A DNA stretch of 12,288 nucleotides from an uncultured Gemmobacter sp. (GCA_937983495.1 CALKAA010000059.1:1-12288), one strand, 5' to 3'; numbered from the stretch's first letter, positions 1 to 7,879 are shown. Notes: generated by a model from the letters alone, not told the origin. Translations and numbers: made by a program.

Positions 1-1256
1 CCCGCCTCGGCCAGCGCCACGTCATAGCCGCGCAGAGCCAAGGCGCGCGCCGCCTCCAGCCCCGCCGGGCCAGAGCCGATGACCAGCACGTTCTCGCTCT
101 CGCCCCGCGCCGCGATCTTCTCCGGGTGCCAGCCCTTGCGCCATTCCTCCATGAAGGTCGGGTTCTGGGTGCAGCGGCTGATGCTCATCGTCATGTCGCC
201 GGTCACGCAGATATTGCAGCCGATACATTCGCGGATATCCTCGATCCGGCCCTCCTCCACCTTCTTGGGCAGAAACGGGTCGGCAATCGAGGGCCGCGCG
301 CAGCCGATGAAATCCAGCCTGCCGGATTTGATCATCCGCGCCATCACATCGGGCGAGGTGAAGCGCCCCACCCCCACCACCGGGCGCGGCGAGAGATCGC
401 GGATGCCCTGCACCAGAGCCTCCTGCGCGCCCTCCTCCTTGAAACGCGAGGGGCCCGAGCATTCGTCCCACGAACCCTGCGCCAGATCCCAAAGATCGGG
501 CAGCGTCGCGTTCATCTCGATGAAATCGCGGACCTCAGCATTGGAGAAGCCCAGATCACCGATATTCTCATCCAAGCTGACGCGCAGAGTGATTGCCATC
601 GTGTCACCCACGGCATCGCGCATGTCGGCCACCACCTCGCGGGCAAAGCGCGCGCGGTTCTCCAGGCTGCCGCCATATTCATCGCTGCGCTGATTGGTGG
701 CGCGGCTGAGGAAATGCTGAAAGATGCCAAAGCCATGCGCGCCGTAAAGGCAGATCAGGTCAAACCCCGCCAGTTTCGACCGCTTCGCCGCATTCACGAA
801 CCAGCGCCGCAGGTTGCGAATGTCGGCCTTGTCCATCGCGCGGGCCTGCACCGGGTCATTGGTGAAGGTGCGGATCGGCAAGGCTGTCGGCGCCAGCGGC
901 ACTTCCTTGGTGTAGAAATTCGGGCCATTGATGCCGGAATAGGCCAGTTGGATGCCCGCCAGCGCACCATGGGTCTTCATCGCCTCCGACATCTTGCGCA
1001 GGGCCGGAATGTCCTTGTCCTCCCAAAGGCGCAGCTCGATGAAGGGCGTGATTTCCGAGGTCTGGTGCATCTCGGTCTGTTCGGTGAAGATCACGCCCCA
1101 GCCGCCCTCAGCCTTGATGCCCCGCATCGCGGCGGCGGCGGACGGGTCACGATAGCCACCGCCATTGCAATGCGGCACCTGATAAAAGCGGTTCTTCGCC
1201 GTCAGCGGGCCGATCTGCATCGGCTGGAACAAGATGTCATAGCGGGGGTCGCGCAA
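1..1256 (-). CDS. Trimethylamine/dimethylamine dehydrogenase-family flavin oxidoreductase, 3' end outside window
   Basis: The frame is open from a TTG start to the left edge (418 codons seen; family members have about 680-730). The start is set by GGAGG nine bases upstream and by the family-typical N-terminus MRDPRYDILF. An N-terminal old-yellow-enzyme barrel carries FYQVPHC with Cys30, the position of the 6-S-cysteinyl-FMN residue in trimethylamine dehydrogenase. The YGAH motif (Tyr171, His174) matches its catalytic Tyr/His pair. Cys344, Cys347, Cys350 and Cys362 form the 4Fe-4S motif, followed by CTQNPTFMEEWRKGWHPEK. GSGPAG at 394-399 begins the C-terminal nucleotide-binding domain. Such enzymes oxidatively N-demethylate methylated amines and pass electrons through the cluster. 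The aromatic residue just after the third cluster cysteine (Trp355 in trimethylamine dehydrogenase) is absent here, and the Tyr60 region reads TEQTEMH. The substrate is therefore probably another N-methylated compound, such as a betaine or N-methylproline. Family sure, substrate unknown. Confidence 0.93.
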   Translation of the reverse strand, partial: MRDPRYDILFQPMQIGPLTAKNRFYQVPHCNGGGYRDPSAAAAMRGIKAEGGWGVIFTEQTEMHQTSEITPFIELRLWEDKDIPALRKMSEAMKTHGALAGIQLAYSGINGPNFYTKEVPLAPTALPIRTFTNDPVQARAMDKADIRNLRRWFVNAAKRSKLAGFDLICLYGAHGFGIFQHFLSRATNQRSDEYGGSLENRARFAREVVADMRDAVGDTMAITLRVSLDENIGDLGFSNAEVRDFIEMNATLPDLWDLAQGSWDECSGPSRFKEEGAQEALVQGIRDLSPRPVVGVGRFTSPDVMARMIKSGRLDFIGCARPSIADPFLPKKVEEGRIEDIRECIGCNICVTGDMTMSISRCTQNPTFMEEWRKGWHPEKIAARGESENVLVIGSGPAGLEAARALALRGYDVALAEA

Positions 1257-1265
1257 GGCCAGCTG

Positions 1266-1304
1266 CCTCCGGTTTTCTGTGGGGTTGCACCCAGCAGAAA
1301 CCGG
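1266..1304 (-). promoter_or_regulatory. Hairpin in the 5' leader touching the ribosome binding site of the flavoprotein gene
   Basis: CCGG-T-TTTCTG (1269-1279) pairs with CAGAAACCGG (1295-1304) with one bulged base. TGGG/CCCA extends the stem inward to a six-base loop. On the minus strand the hairpin ends in CCGG, and its last GG is the start of the GGAGG ribosome binding site (1270-1266) that serves the TTG codon at 1256. The pairing is read directly from the sequence. A role in limiting translation or stabilising the mRNA is inferred. It could also simply mark the transcript's 5' end. Confidence 0.5.
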
Positions 1305-1372
1305 AAGGGGGTTCGGGTAAATTATCGCCTGCGGAAGCCCGAATTAGGCCCGCACTAAGCCAAAGCCAAGCC

Positions 1373-1450
1373 GCCTTCGCCAAAGGCAAAGCGCCAAAAC
1401 TTTGGGCGGGACCGCAACCCCCTTGGGTTGTGCCGCGCTCAGGGTTGCGG
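1373..1450 (-). repeat. Cluster of inverted repeats after nnrU, possible terminator or dispersed element
   Basis: Three stems lie in a row: GCCTT/AAGGC (1373-1387, five-base loop); CGCCAAA/TTTGGGCG (about 1392-1408, one bulge); and a perfect nine-base arm CCGCAACCC (1412-1420) with GGGTTGCGG (1442-1450). The last overlaps the nnrU stop codon. An alternative inner stem AACCC/GGGTT (1416-1429) competes with it. No T-tract follows on the minus strand, so it is not a textbook intrinsic terminator. The rest of the 182-base gap between nnrU and the flavoprotein gene shows no clear promoter. Confidence 0.5.
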
Positions 1451-2089
1451 GCTGACCCCGATCACCGGCCCATGCAGATGCCACAGCACCGCCCAGACCA
1501 GCAGCGCCAGCACCAGCCGTATCACGGGCGGGCGATAGCCGCGCCAATTGCCGCGAAACGGCAGATTGGAGGTGCCCGAGGCGCGCGTCACCCACATGCC
1601 CCGCCCCCAATCCCGCGCCTTGCGAGCGTCAATCGCCCACATGCCAATCACGGCATAGAGCGCGAAACCGCCAAACAAAATCACATGCGCCATATCACCA
1701 TTCACCAGCGCATGCGCGCCCGCCCAGATCAGCAAGGCCCAAAGCAGCGGGTGCCGCACCACCCCGGCCAGCCCCGGCCGCGCCGGATCAAACCCTTGGC
1801 TGCGGCCGCCAAAGCTCAGCGGGTTCACAGCGCCAATCGCAAGGCAGATCAACAGAATGGCCAGCGGCATCGCCAGATTGACCAGCCATCGCATCCAGCC
1901 CGCCTGATCCCATAGCGGCATGAAAGGCGCGCGCCCGGCGGCGACAATCACCCAGACCAGTAGCGCCAGCGACACCAGCCCGTAAGCCGCATGAAAGCCG
2001 CGCCGCGCCCGCAAAGCCGGCAGCCGCGCAGGCAACAAATGCGCCAGATAAAAGGCGACCAGCGCCACGGAAAACTCGATCCAAGCCAT
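1439..2089 (-). CDS. nnrU: NnrU family integral membrane protein
   Basis: A 216-residue hydrophobic protein with about six membrane spans, roughly at residues 6-22, 35-52, 68-88, 114-130, 136-152 and 189-206. The family hallmark VRHPLLWALLIWAGAHALVN is at 111-130, including His113 and His126. NnrU proteins (related to the haem-containing 15-cis-zeta-carotene isomerase Z-ISO) were described in Rhodobacter denitrifiers as needed for nitrite and nitric-oxide reductase activity or expression; their biochemical function is not settled. The ATG at 2089 is preceded by AGGA seven bases upstream. The gene is divergent from the CbiX-like gene, with 70 bases between starts. No nir or nor genes are in the window, so a denitrification role here rests on family only. 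An assignment as an isomerase-like haem membrane protein remains possible. Confidence 0.85.
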   Translation of the reverse strand: MAWIEFSVALVAFYLAHLLPARLPALRARRGFHAAYGLVSLALLVWVIVAAGRAPFMPLWDQAGWMRWLVNLAMPLAILLICLAIGAVNPLSFGGRSQGFDPARPGLAGVVRHPLLWALLIWAGAHALVNGDMAHVILFGGFALYAVIGMWAIDARKARDWGRGMWVTRASGTSNLPFRGNWRGYRPPVIRLVLALLVWAVLWHLHGPVIGVSPQP

Positions 2090-2125
2090 AAGCGCATCCT
2101 GCGCGGGGCAAAGCGGCGGCGCAAC

Positions 2126-2153
2126 TGGACATTCCGCCGCTGCCCTCTATCTT
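2126..2153 (+). promoter_or_regulatory. Candidate sigma-70 promoter giving a leaderless mRNA
   Basis: TGGACA (2126-2131, five of six to TTGACA), a 16-base spacer and TATCTT (2148-2153, four of six to TATAAT). The A of the ATG at 2160 is seven bases beyond the -10 box, exactly where transcription should begin. No purine-rich ribosome binding site precedes this ATG. Both facts point to a leaderless transcript. Confidence 0.55.
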
Positions 2154-2159
2154 CGCCGC

Positions 2160-2819
2160 ATGTCTGACGCCTTGATCATCGCCCATGGCTCGCCCGCCGA
2201 TCCGCTGCCGCAAGAGCGGTGGATGCAGGCGCTTGCCGCCCGCGTGCGCATGTGGCTGCCGGGTTGGCGCATCACGGGCACCACGCTGGCCCTGCCCGGC
2301 GCGCTGGAGGCCGCCGTGGCGCGGCAACCGCAGGCGCTGATCTATCCGTTCTTCATGGCCGAGGGGTTCTTCACCCGCCGCCAATTGCCCAAGCGGCTGG
2401 AGGCCGCAGGCATGCTGACCCCGCGCCAACTGCCCGCCTTCGGCCACCACCCCGCCTTGCCCGCGCTTCTGGCACAGGTGGTCACGGCGCAGCCCGGCAC
2501 GGTGCTGCTCGCGGCCCATGGCAGCCAGGTCTCGCGCGCCTCCGCCACCCAGACCGAGGCCCTCGCGGATGATCTGCGCGCGCAGACCGGGCGCACTGTG
2601 CTGGCTGGCTATGTCGAGGAAGCGCCTTTCTTGCAGGATGTCGCGCGCGTGGAAGGCCCGGCCTTCTGCCTGCCGCTCTTTGCCACCCGCGCGGGCCATG
2701 TGGCGCAAGATGTGCCGGAAGCCCTTGAAACTGCCGGATTTCAGGGCACCCTCTTGCCCGCCATCGGCGAACATGCCGAGGCCGCAAGGCTGATCGCAGA
2801 GGCCCTGCGCGCCGCCTAA
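2160..2819 (+). CDS. CbiX/SirB-like chelatase family protein (tandem two-domain)
   Basis: A 219-residue protein made of two copies of the class II chelatase fold. The first half begins MSDALIIAHGSP (His9) and has YPFFMAEGFFTRRQLP at 62-77. The second half has VLLAAHGSQ (His120) and CLPLFATRAGHVAQDVP at 170-186 (His180). In CbiX/SirB a His in the HGS motif and a second His after the PFF motif bind the metal (Co or Fe) inserted into sirohydrochlorin for cobalamin or sirohaem. Here only the second half has both; the first has Phe where the second His is expected. It is the only plus-strand gene, divergent from nnrU, and its TAA overlaps the mogA stop by four bases. Likely a cytoplasmic sirohydrochlorin chelatase or a diverged relative. 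Family is firm; actual metal and substrate are not shown. Confidence 0.85.
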   Translation: MSDALIIAHGSPADPLPQERWMQALAARVRMWLPGWRITGTTLALPGALEAAVARQPQALIYPFFMAEGFFTRRQLPKRLEAAGMLTPRQLPAFGHHPALPALLAQVVTAQPGTVLLAAHGSQVSRASATQTEALADDLRAQTGRTVLAGYVEEAPFLQDVARVEGPAFCLPLFATRAGHVAQDVPEALETAGFQGTLLPAIGEHAEAARLIAEALRAA

Positions 2820-3343
2820 GCCTTGGGCCGGAAGGCCTTGCAAACCGCAGGGTCCGTCTCGATCCGCCCCGCCCCCATCAGGTCAAGGCAATAGGGCACC
2901 GCCGGAAACACTGCATCCAGACAGGTGGCGATGGCCGAGGGCTTGCCTGGCAAGGTGATGATCAGCGTCTTGCCGCGCGTGCCAGCCCCCTGCCGCGACA
3001 GGATCGCCGTCGGCACCTCGCGCAAGCTGACCGCCCGCATCAACTCGCCAAAGCCGGGGAAGTGGCGGGTCACCACATCCTCCATCGCCTCGGGCGTCTG
3101 GTCGCGCGGGCTGGGGCCAGTGCCGCCGGTGGCAAGGATCAGATCAGCGCCCCCCTCATCGGCCCAATGCCGGAACGCCGCCGCCACGCTCTCGCGCCCA
3201 TCCGGCACGATCTGACGGTGGATCACCAAAGGCGAGGTAATAGCGCCCCGCAACCAAGCCTCGATGGCCGGGCCGCCCTTGTCCTCATAGATGCCCGCAG
3301 CCGCGCGGTCCGAGACGGTGAGGATTGCAACCGTCGCGCTCAT
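2816..3343 (-). CDS. mogA: Molybdopterin adenylyltransferase MogA
   Basis: A 175-residue MoaB/MogA-type protein. MogA adenylylates molybdopterin with ATP, priming it for molybdenum insertion by MoeA in the cytoplasm. Visible signatures are the N-terminal AILTVSDRAAAG, the substrate-binding ATGGTGPSPRDQTPEA block near residues 72-87, a LPGKPSA loop, and the MogA-type C-terminus ending VCKAFRPK. The ATG at 3343 overlaps the stop of the upstream DUF2478 gene as ATGA. GAGG seven bases before it supports this start over an in-frame ATG 21 bases further up. Translational coupling to DUF2478 is therefore likely. The stop codon is shared in a four-base CTAA overlap with the convergent CbiX-like gene. 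MoaB is the alternative name for near paralogues; the C-terminal ending favours MogA. Confidence 0.93.
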   Translation of the reverse strand: MSATVAILTVSDRAAAGIYEDKGGPAIEAWLRGAITSPLVIHRQIVPDGRESVAAAFRHWADEGGADLILATGGTGPSPRDQTPEAMEDVVTRHFPGFGELMRAVSLREVPTAILSRQGAGTRGKTLIITLPGKPSAIATCLDAVFPAVPYCLDLMGAGRIETDPAVCKAFRPKA

Positions 3344-3828
3344 GCCAGCACCTCGGCCAACCAAGCATCCAGCGTGTCGGGCAAGACCGGCTCTGCCAAG
3401 TCGCCAGCGAACTCTTGAAAGGCCTGCATATTCATCGCATTTACCCCCAGAAGCACCGGCACGCCTGCCGCCAGAGCCTCGGCTATCAGCGCACGAAACC
3501 CGCGCCCTTCGGCCTCATGCTTGCCAAACTTGTTCACGATCAGCAAGCGCGCCCCCGCCATGCGCGCCGCCACCTCGGCCACCGCCGTCTCCAGCGCGCC
3601 CGCATCCAGACGGCAGCCCTGCGACCCAGGCCCAAGCGACTGGCTGATACCGATCACTGGCCCATCGGGCAGCACCTGCACCTCCATCTCGCACTCATCG
3701 CCACAATCGACATTGAATTGCACCGCTCCCGCCAGCGCCACGCCCTGCCCCTGCAAACGCGCGGCCACAGATGCCAGAAGCCGGTCGGTCTCGCCCCGTC
3801 CGGGCAGGGTCATAGTGGCCAAACGCAT
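3340..3828 (-). CDS. DUF2478 protein, molybdenum-associated
   Basis: A 162-residue cytoplasmic protein of the DUF2478 family. Recognisable blocks are TMTLPGRGETDRLLASVAAR near the N-terminus, CGDECEMEVQVLPDGP, ISQSLGPGSQGCRLDAGALE, and LLIVNKFGKHEAEGRGFR. Family members are often found beside molybdate-transport or molybdopterin genes and are loosely related to nucleotide-binding NTPases. No true P-loop is visible: PGRGETD stands where a GxxxxGKT/S would be. The biochemical role is unknown. The ATG at 3828 has a strong AGGAGG five bases upstream, so a 40-codon upstream extension of the frame is rejected. Its TGA overlaps the mogA start (ATGA), so the two form one coupled unit and DUF2478 probably acts in molybdenum cofactor handling. 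Confidence 0.85.
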   Translation of the reverse strand: MRLATMTLPGRGETDRLLASVAARLQGQGVALAGAVQFNVDCGDECEMEVQVLPDGPVIGISQSLGPGSQGCRLDAGALETAVAEVAARMAGARLLIVNKFGKHEAEGRGFRALIAEALAAGVPVLLGVNAMNMQAFQEFAGDLAEPVLPDTLDAWLAEVLA

Positions 3829-3896
3829 GGGTGCCTCCTGAATGCGCGGGCACCATCGCAAGACACGAGAGGATGCACAAGGTGGCACGGTCACCG

Positions 3897-3944
3897 GGGG
3901 GGTGAATGGCCGCAGGCCAGAGGGGGCGCGAGCGCCCCCTGTCT

Positions 3945-3953
<9 letters not shown>
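3897..3953 (-). terminator. Nested hairpins at the end of the ABC operon
   Basis: A perfect stem AGGGGGCGC/GCGCCCCCT (3921-3940; a CGAG tetraloop if drawn with eight pairs) lies just past the ATPase stop. Beside it is GGCC-GCA-GGCC (3908-3918). Both are enclosed by a nine-of-ten arm, 3897-3906 with 3944-3953, that includes the stop codon. No T-run follows on the minus strand, so it may act as a Rho-assisted terminator or 3'-end stabiliser. The remaining bases up to the DUF2478 start show no convincing promoter. Confidence 0.55.
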
Positions 3954-4948
<995 letters not shown>

Positions 4949-4952
<4 letters not shown>

Positions 4953-5740
4953 CGCGCGGCCTTCGTATGTTTGGAGAAACGGGTGACAAGCTGAATGAGG
5001 CCCATACAGGCCCAGGTGATACCAAAGGCGATCACCGACAGCGCGAAGGGTTCATAGGGTTTGTTGGCCCCGATCCGTTGCAGGTACGGCCCGAAGGCCG
5101 GGCGGTCCAAGAGGGCCGCGAGAGTGAATTCACCGATCACGATGGCGAAGGTGAGGAAGGCCCCCGACAGCACGGCAGGCACCACATTGGGCAGGATCAC
5201 CCGCCCCAGAATGGTCGCCCAACCGGCACCAAGGCTTTGCGCCGCCTCGGTCAGGGTGCCTACGTCGATGGTGCGCAGCCCCGTATCGACGGCGCGATAC
5301 ATATAGGGCAGCGCCAGCACGGTATAGCCCATGGCAAGCAGCAGGTTGGTGCCAAACAGCGTGCCGGTGAGCGGCAGCCAACTGGACGTGTTATACAGCC
5401 GGATGTAGCCGAACACGATCACGATGGCCGGGATGACCAGCGGCAACAACGTGATGAACTCGACATAGGGCCTTGCCCAAGGCATTTTCAGCCGCACCCA
5501 GAAGGCCGTCGGCACCACGATCAGCACGCCGACCACGATGGTTACCAGCGCCATCATGATGGAATAGGTGAAGGTGGCCTGAAACTCCGGGTCACCGATC
5601 ACCTTGGCATAGGCGTCAAAACTATAGACGCCCCGCCGCGCTTTCAGCGAAAACTCGGTCAGACCGGCCAGCGGAATGAAGAAATAAAGCAGGCCGAAGA
5701 TCAGCGCCGCCCAGCCCGCGATACGCGCCCAGATGCTCAT
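4949..5740 (-). CDS. ABC importer inner-membrane permease, second subunit (PotC/PhnV-like)
   Basis: A 263-residue permease starting MSIWARIAGWAALIFGLLYFF, with about six membrane spans. The EAA loop that docks on the ATPase is visible as LTEAAQSLGAGWATILGRVILP. The start at 5740 is chosen because its ATG overlaps the TGA of the preceding permease gene (ATGA). A longer frame upstream lies wholly within that other permease gene and is not a genuine extension. It overlaps the ATPase gene by the same four-base arrangement, so permease, permease and ATPase should be made in balanced amounts by coupled translation. Paired with the subunit encoded upstream it forms the membrane channel. Substrate is not determinable from the permease. 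Confidence 0.93.
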
Positions 5741-6606
5741 TTCAGCCACCGTTCTGCACGGATGCGCAGCCAGATATACAGGACATTCGCGACCGCCGTG
5801 ACCACGATCATGCCAAAGGCCATGGCATAGCCGAGGTTCGGGTTGCCCAGCACATCGCCGCGGATCTGCGCATAAAGCTGGATCGGCACAATGTTGAGCG
5901 CCGATCCGGTCAGCGCAATCGCCGTAGCCACCGCGCCAAAGGCATTGGCGAACAGCAGCGCGAAAGTGCCCAGAAGCGACGGGAACAGGATCGGCAGCGC
6001 GATCATGCGCCAGTATTGCCCGGCGGTCGCCCCCAGCACCTCTGCCGCCTCGCGCCATTCGCGCTTCAACCCCTCCAGCGCCGGGGTGATGATCAGGATC
6101 ATCAGCGGAATCTGGAAGAACAGATAGGTGACGGTCAGCCCCCAGAAGGACAGGATATTGAAGCCCAGATCACGGCTCAGCACGATGCCGAAATTGCTGC
6201 GCAGGAAGACAGTGACCAAGCCCACCGGCCCGAAGGTTGCCAGAAACGCAAAGGCCAGCGGCACGCCCGCAAAGTTGGAGGCGACGCCGGAAAAGGTCAT
6301 CAGCGGGGCCTTGATCCAGCGCGGCACCGCGCCAAAGACCACAGCCGCCGCCATGGCAAAGCCGATCAGACAGCCAAGGGCCGCCGAAGCCACGGAAATC
6401 TTGACCGAAATCCAATAACTTGACGGGATGGTGCCCGTGTTCAGGTCGCGCAGGTTTTGCAAGGTGAAGGCACCCGACCGATCCTGAAACGCGCCGATCA
6501 CGATATGCATCGTCGGCAGGATCAGGAACAGCGTGACAAAGGCGGCAAAGGGCACAAGCCCCAGCCATGTCAGCGGAAGGCGCCGGATGATCGGCACGGA
6601 TGTCAT
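5737..6606 (-). CDS. ABC importer inner-membrane permease, first subunit (PotB/PhnU-like)
   Basis: A 289-residue permease with about six spans and a long N-terminal periplasmic stretch after the first span (IGAFQDRSGAFTLQNLRDL), as in PotB-type subunits. The EAA docking loop is EWREAAEVLGATAGQYWRMI. The ATG at 6606 (MTSVPIIRRLPLTW) is preferred. GGGGGGA lies ten bases upstream, and the protein then begins just before its first membrane span. An in-frame ATG 81 bases further upstream falls in a hairpin loop, has no ribosome binding site and would add a polar, atypical extension. The gene follows the binding-protein gene after 115 bases containing a GC-rich hairpin, and overlaps the next permease by four bases. 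Confidence 0.92.
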   Translation of the reverse strand: MTSVPIIRRLPLTWLGLVPFAAFVTLFLILPTMHIVIGAFQDRSGAFTLQNLRDLNTGTIPSSYWISVKISVASAALGCLIGFAMAAAVVFGAVPRWIKAPLMTFSGVASNFAGVPLAFAFLATFGPVGLVTVFLRSNFGIVLSRDLGFNILSFWGLTVTYLFFQIPLMILIITPALEGLKREWREAAEVLGATAGQYWRMIALPILFPSLLGTFALLFANAFGAVATAIALTGSALNIVPIQLYAQIRGDVLGNPNLGYAMAFGMIVVTAVANVLYIWLRIRAERWLK

Positions 6607-6674
6607 GCTATGGGCGTCCCCCCGTTGCGCCTGCGCGCCAGTTGATCTGGCACAGGTCTTCTTATGATGGGAAA

Positions 6675-6703
6675 CCCCGGCCCGCACGCATGGCAGGCCG
6701 GGG
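6675..6703 (-). repeat. GC-rich hairpin between binding-protein and permease genes
   Basis: Perfect arms CCCCGGCC (6675-6682) and GGCCGGGG (6696-6703) with a 13-base loop, 19 bases past the stop of the binding-protein gene. On the minus strand the stem is followed by TTTCCC. Hairpins at this point in binding-protein operons commonly protect the upstream mRNA or cause partial termination, so that binding protein exceeds permease. That role is inferred here. No promoter for the permease genes is evident in the 115-base gap. Confidence 0.65.
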
Positions 6704-6721
6704 CGAGCAGATCAGGCCACG

Positions 6722-7822
6722 TTACTGGACGTTGGCGCCCACAACGCTGTCCCAACCGCCGGTGACGGCGGCCTTGTTGGCGTCCACTTCTTCCAGCGTC
6801 GGGAAGTAGGCGGCCTCATAGGCTTCGGCCGGCGGCAGCTTGGCCATGGCTTCGGCATCCAGCTTGCCTGCCTTGGCCATCGCGTTGAAGCGCGCCGGGT
6901 GGCAGTAGCCCTTCAGCCAGAGGTTCTGGCCTTCATCCGAATACAGGTATTCCATCCACAGCTTCGCAGCATTCGGATGCGGCGCGTAGGCGCTGATGCC
7001 CTGCACATAGACCCCGGCGAGCACGCCCGATTTCGGCACGACAACCTCGACCGGCGGGTTGCCAGCCAGCTCGTCCGCCCAGGACAGCACGTTGTAATCC
7101 CATGCGATCGCAATCGGGGTGGCACCCTGTGCCACAGTGCCAGCCTTGGCGATGACCGGCACGAAGTTACCAGCATTGTTCAGCTCGGCGAAGAAATCGA
7201 GACCCGCCTTGCCCGCTTCCTCACCCGCCTTGGCCCCTTTGGCCAGGCCTGCGGCCTGCACCGCCAGAATGGCCTGGTTCGAGGCGCGCGGATCCCCTGC
7301 CAGCGCCACCTGACCGGCATATTCCGGCTTCAGAAGGTCAGCCCAATCCGCCGGCGCATTCGACACCAGATCCTTGTTCACCAGGAAAGCCATGACGCCG
7401 TAATAGTCGCCATACCAATAGCCCTCGGCATCCTTCACGCTGTCGGGGATCTCGTCCCAGGTCGACACTTTGTAGGGTTGCAGCAGACCTTCGGCCTTCA
7501 TGCTCGGGCCAAAGGCCAGACCGACATCGACCACATCGGGTGCCTGCGGGCCCTTGTTGTCCTTGTTGGCCTTCACGGCCTCCACTTCATCAGCCGAACC
7601 CGCATCGGGGTTCAGTTCGTTCACGGTGATTTCGGGGTATTTCGCCTTGAAGCCCGCGATCACACCGCCGTAGTTGCACCAGCTATGCGGCAGAGCGATG
7701 GTGGTCAGCATGCCTTCGGCTTTGGCCGCAGCCTCGATCTCGGCCAGCGACTGCGCCGAAACCATACCGGTCGAGGCCAGCAGCGCAGCCATGGTCACGG
7801 CCATGGTGGTTTTTTTCATCAT
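6722..7822 (-). CDS. ABC importer periplasmic substrate-binding protein (PotD/AfuA/PhnS-like)
   Basis: A 366-residue secreted protein. The signal peptide is clear: MMKKTT, a hydrophobic core at 7-20, and VSA|QS cleavage after residue 23. The mature protein belongs to the type II binding proteins of the iron/polyamine/aminoethylphosphonate group, with blocks ELNPDAGSADEVEA, APDVVDVGLAFGPS, YWYGDYYGVMAF, ALAGDPRASNQA and YAPHPNAAKLWMEYLYSDEG. Only two cysteines are present, Cys49 (HSWCNYGG) and Cys307 (KGYCHPARFN); they could form a disulfide. The first of two adjacent ATGs is placed seven bases after GGAG. It is the first gene of the transporter operon. The SpuC-like aminotransferase next door suggests an amine ligand; the Pho-box-like repeats upstream suggest a phosphorus compound. 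The ligand is not decided. Confidence 0.92.
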   Translation of the reverse strand: MMKKTTMAVTMAALLASTGMVSAQSLAEIEAAAKAEGMLTTIALPHSWCNYGGVIAGFKAKYPEITVNELNPDAGSADEVEAVKANKDNKGPQAPDVVDVGLAFGPSMKAEGLLQPYKVSTWDEIPDSVKDAEGYWYGDYYGVMAFLVNKDLVSNAPADWADLLKPEYAGQVALAGDPRASNQAILAVQAAGLAKGAKAGEEAGKAGLDFFAELNNAGNFVPVIAKAGTVAQGATPIAIAWDYNVLSWADELAGNPPVEVVVPKSGVLAGVYVQGISAYAPHPNAAKLWMEYLYSDEGQNLWLKGYCHPARFNAMAKAGKLDAEAMAKLPPAEAYEAAYFPTLEEVDANKAAVTGGWDSVVGANVQ

Positions 7823-7879
7823 CTTTTCTCTCCCTTGGACGCGAAGCGCCCCGTTGGTGGCAGATTTGCGGATACCCGC

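Noticed and set aside
329..340. TTTGATCATCC inside the flavoprotein gene as a third GntR operator
   Set aside because: It is an imperfect match, lies deep in a coding region and is far from any promoter of the amine locus.
126..1358. Long open frame on the plus strand (410 codons) opposite the flavoprotein
   Set aside because: The minus strand encodes a continuous, motif-rich protein here. The plus frame is a His/Arg/Ala-rich GC shadow with no recognisable domain.
5741..6058. N-terminal extension of the second permease into the first permease gene
   Set aside because: The extension lies out of frame within the first permease and lacks membrane character; the ATGA overlap gives a better start at 5740.
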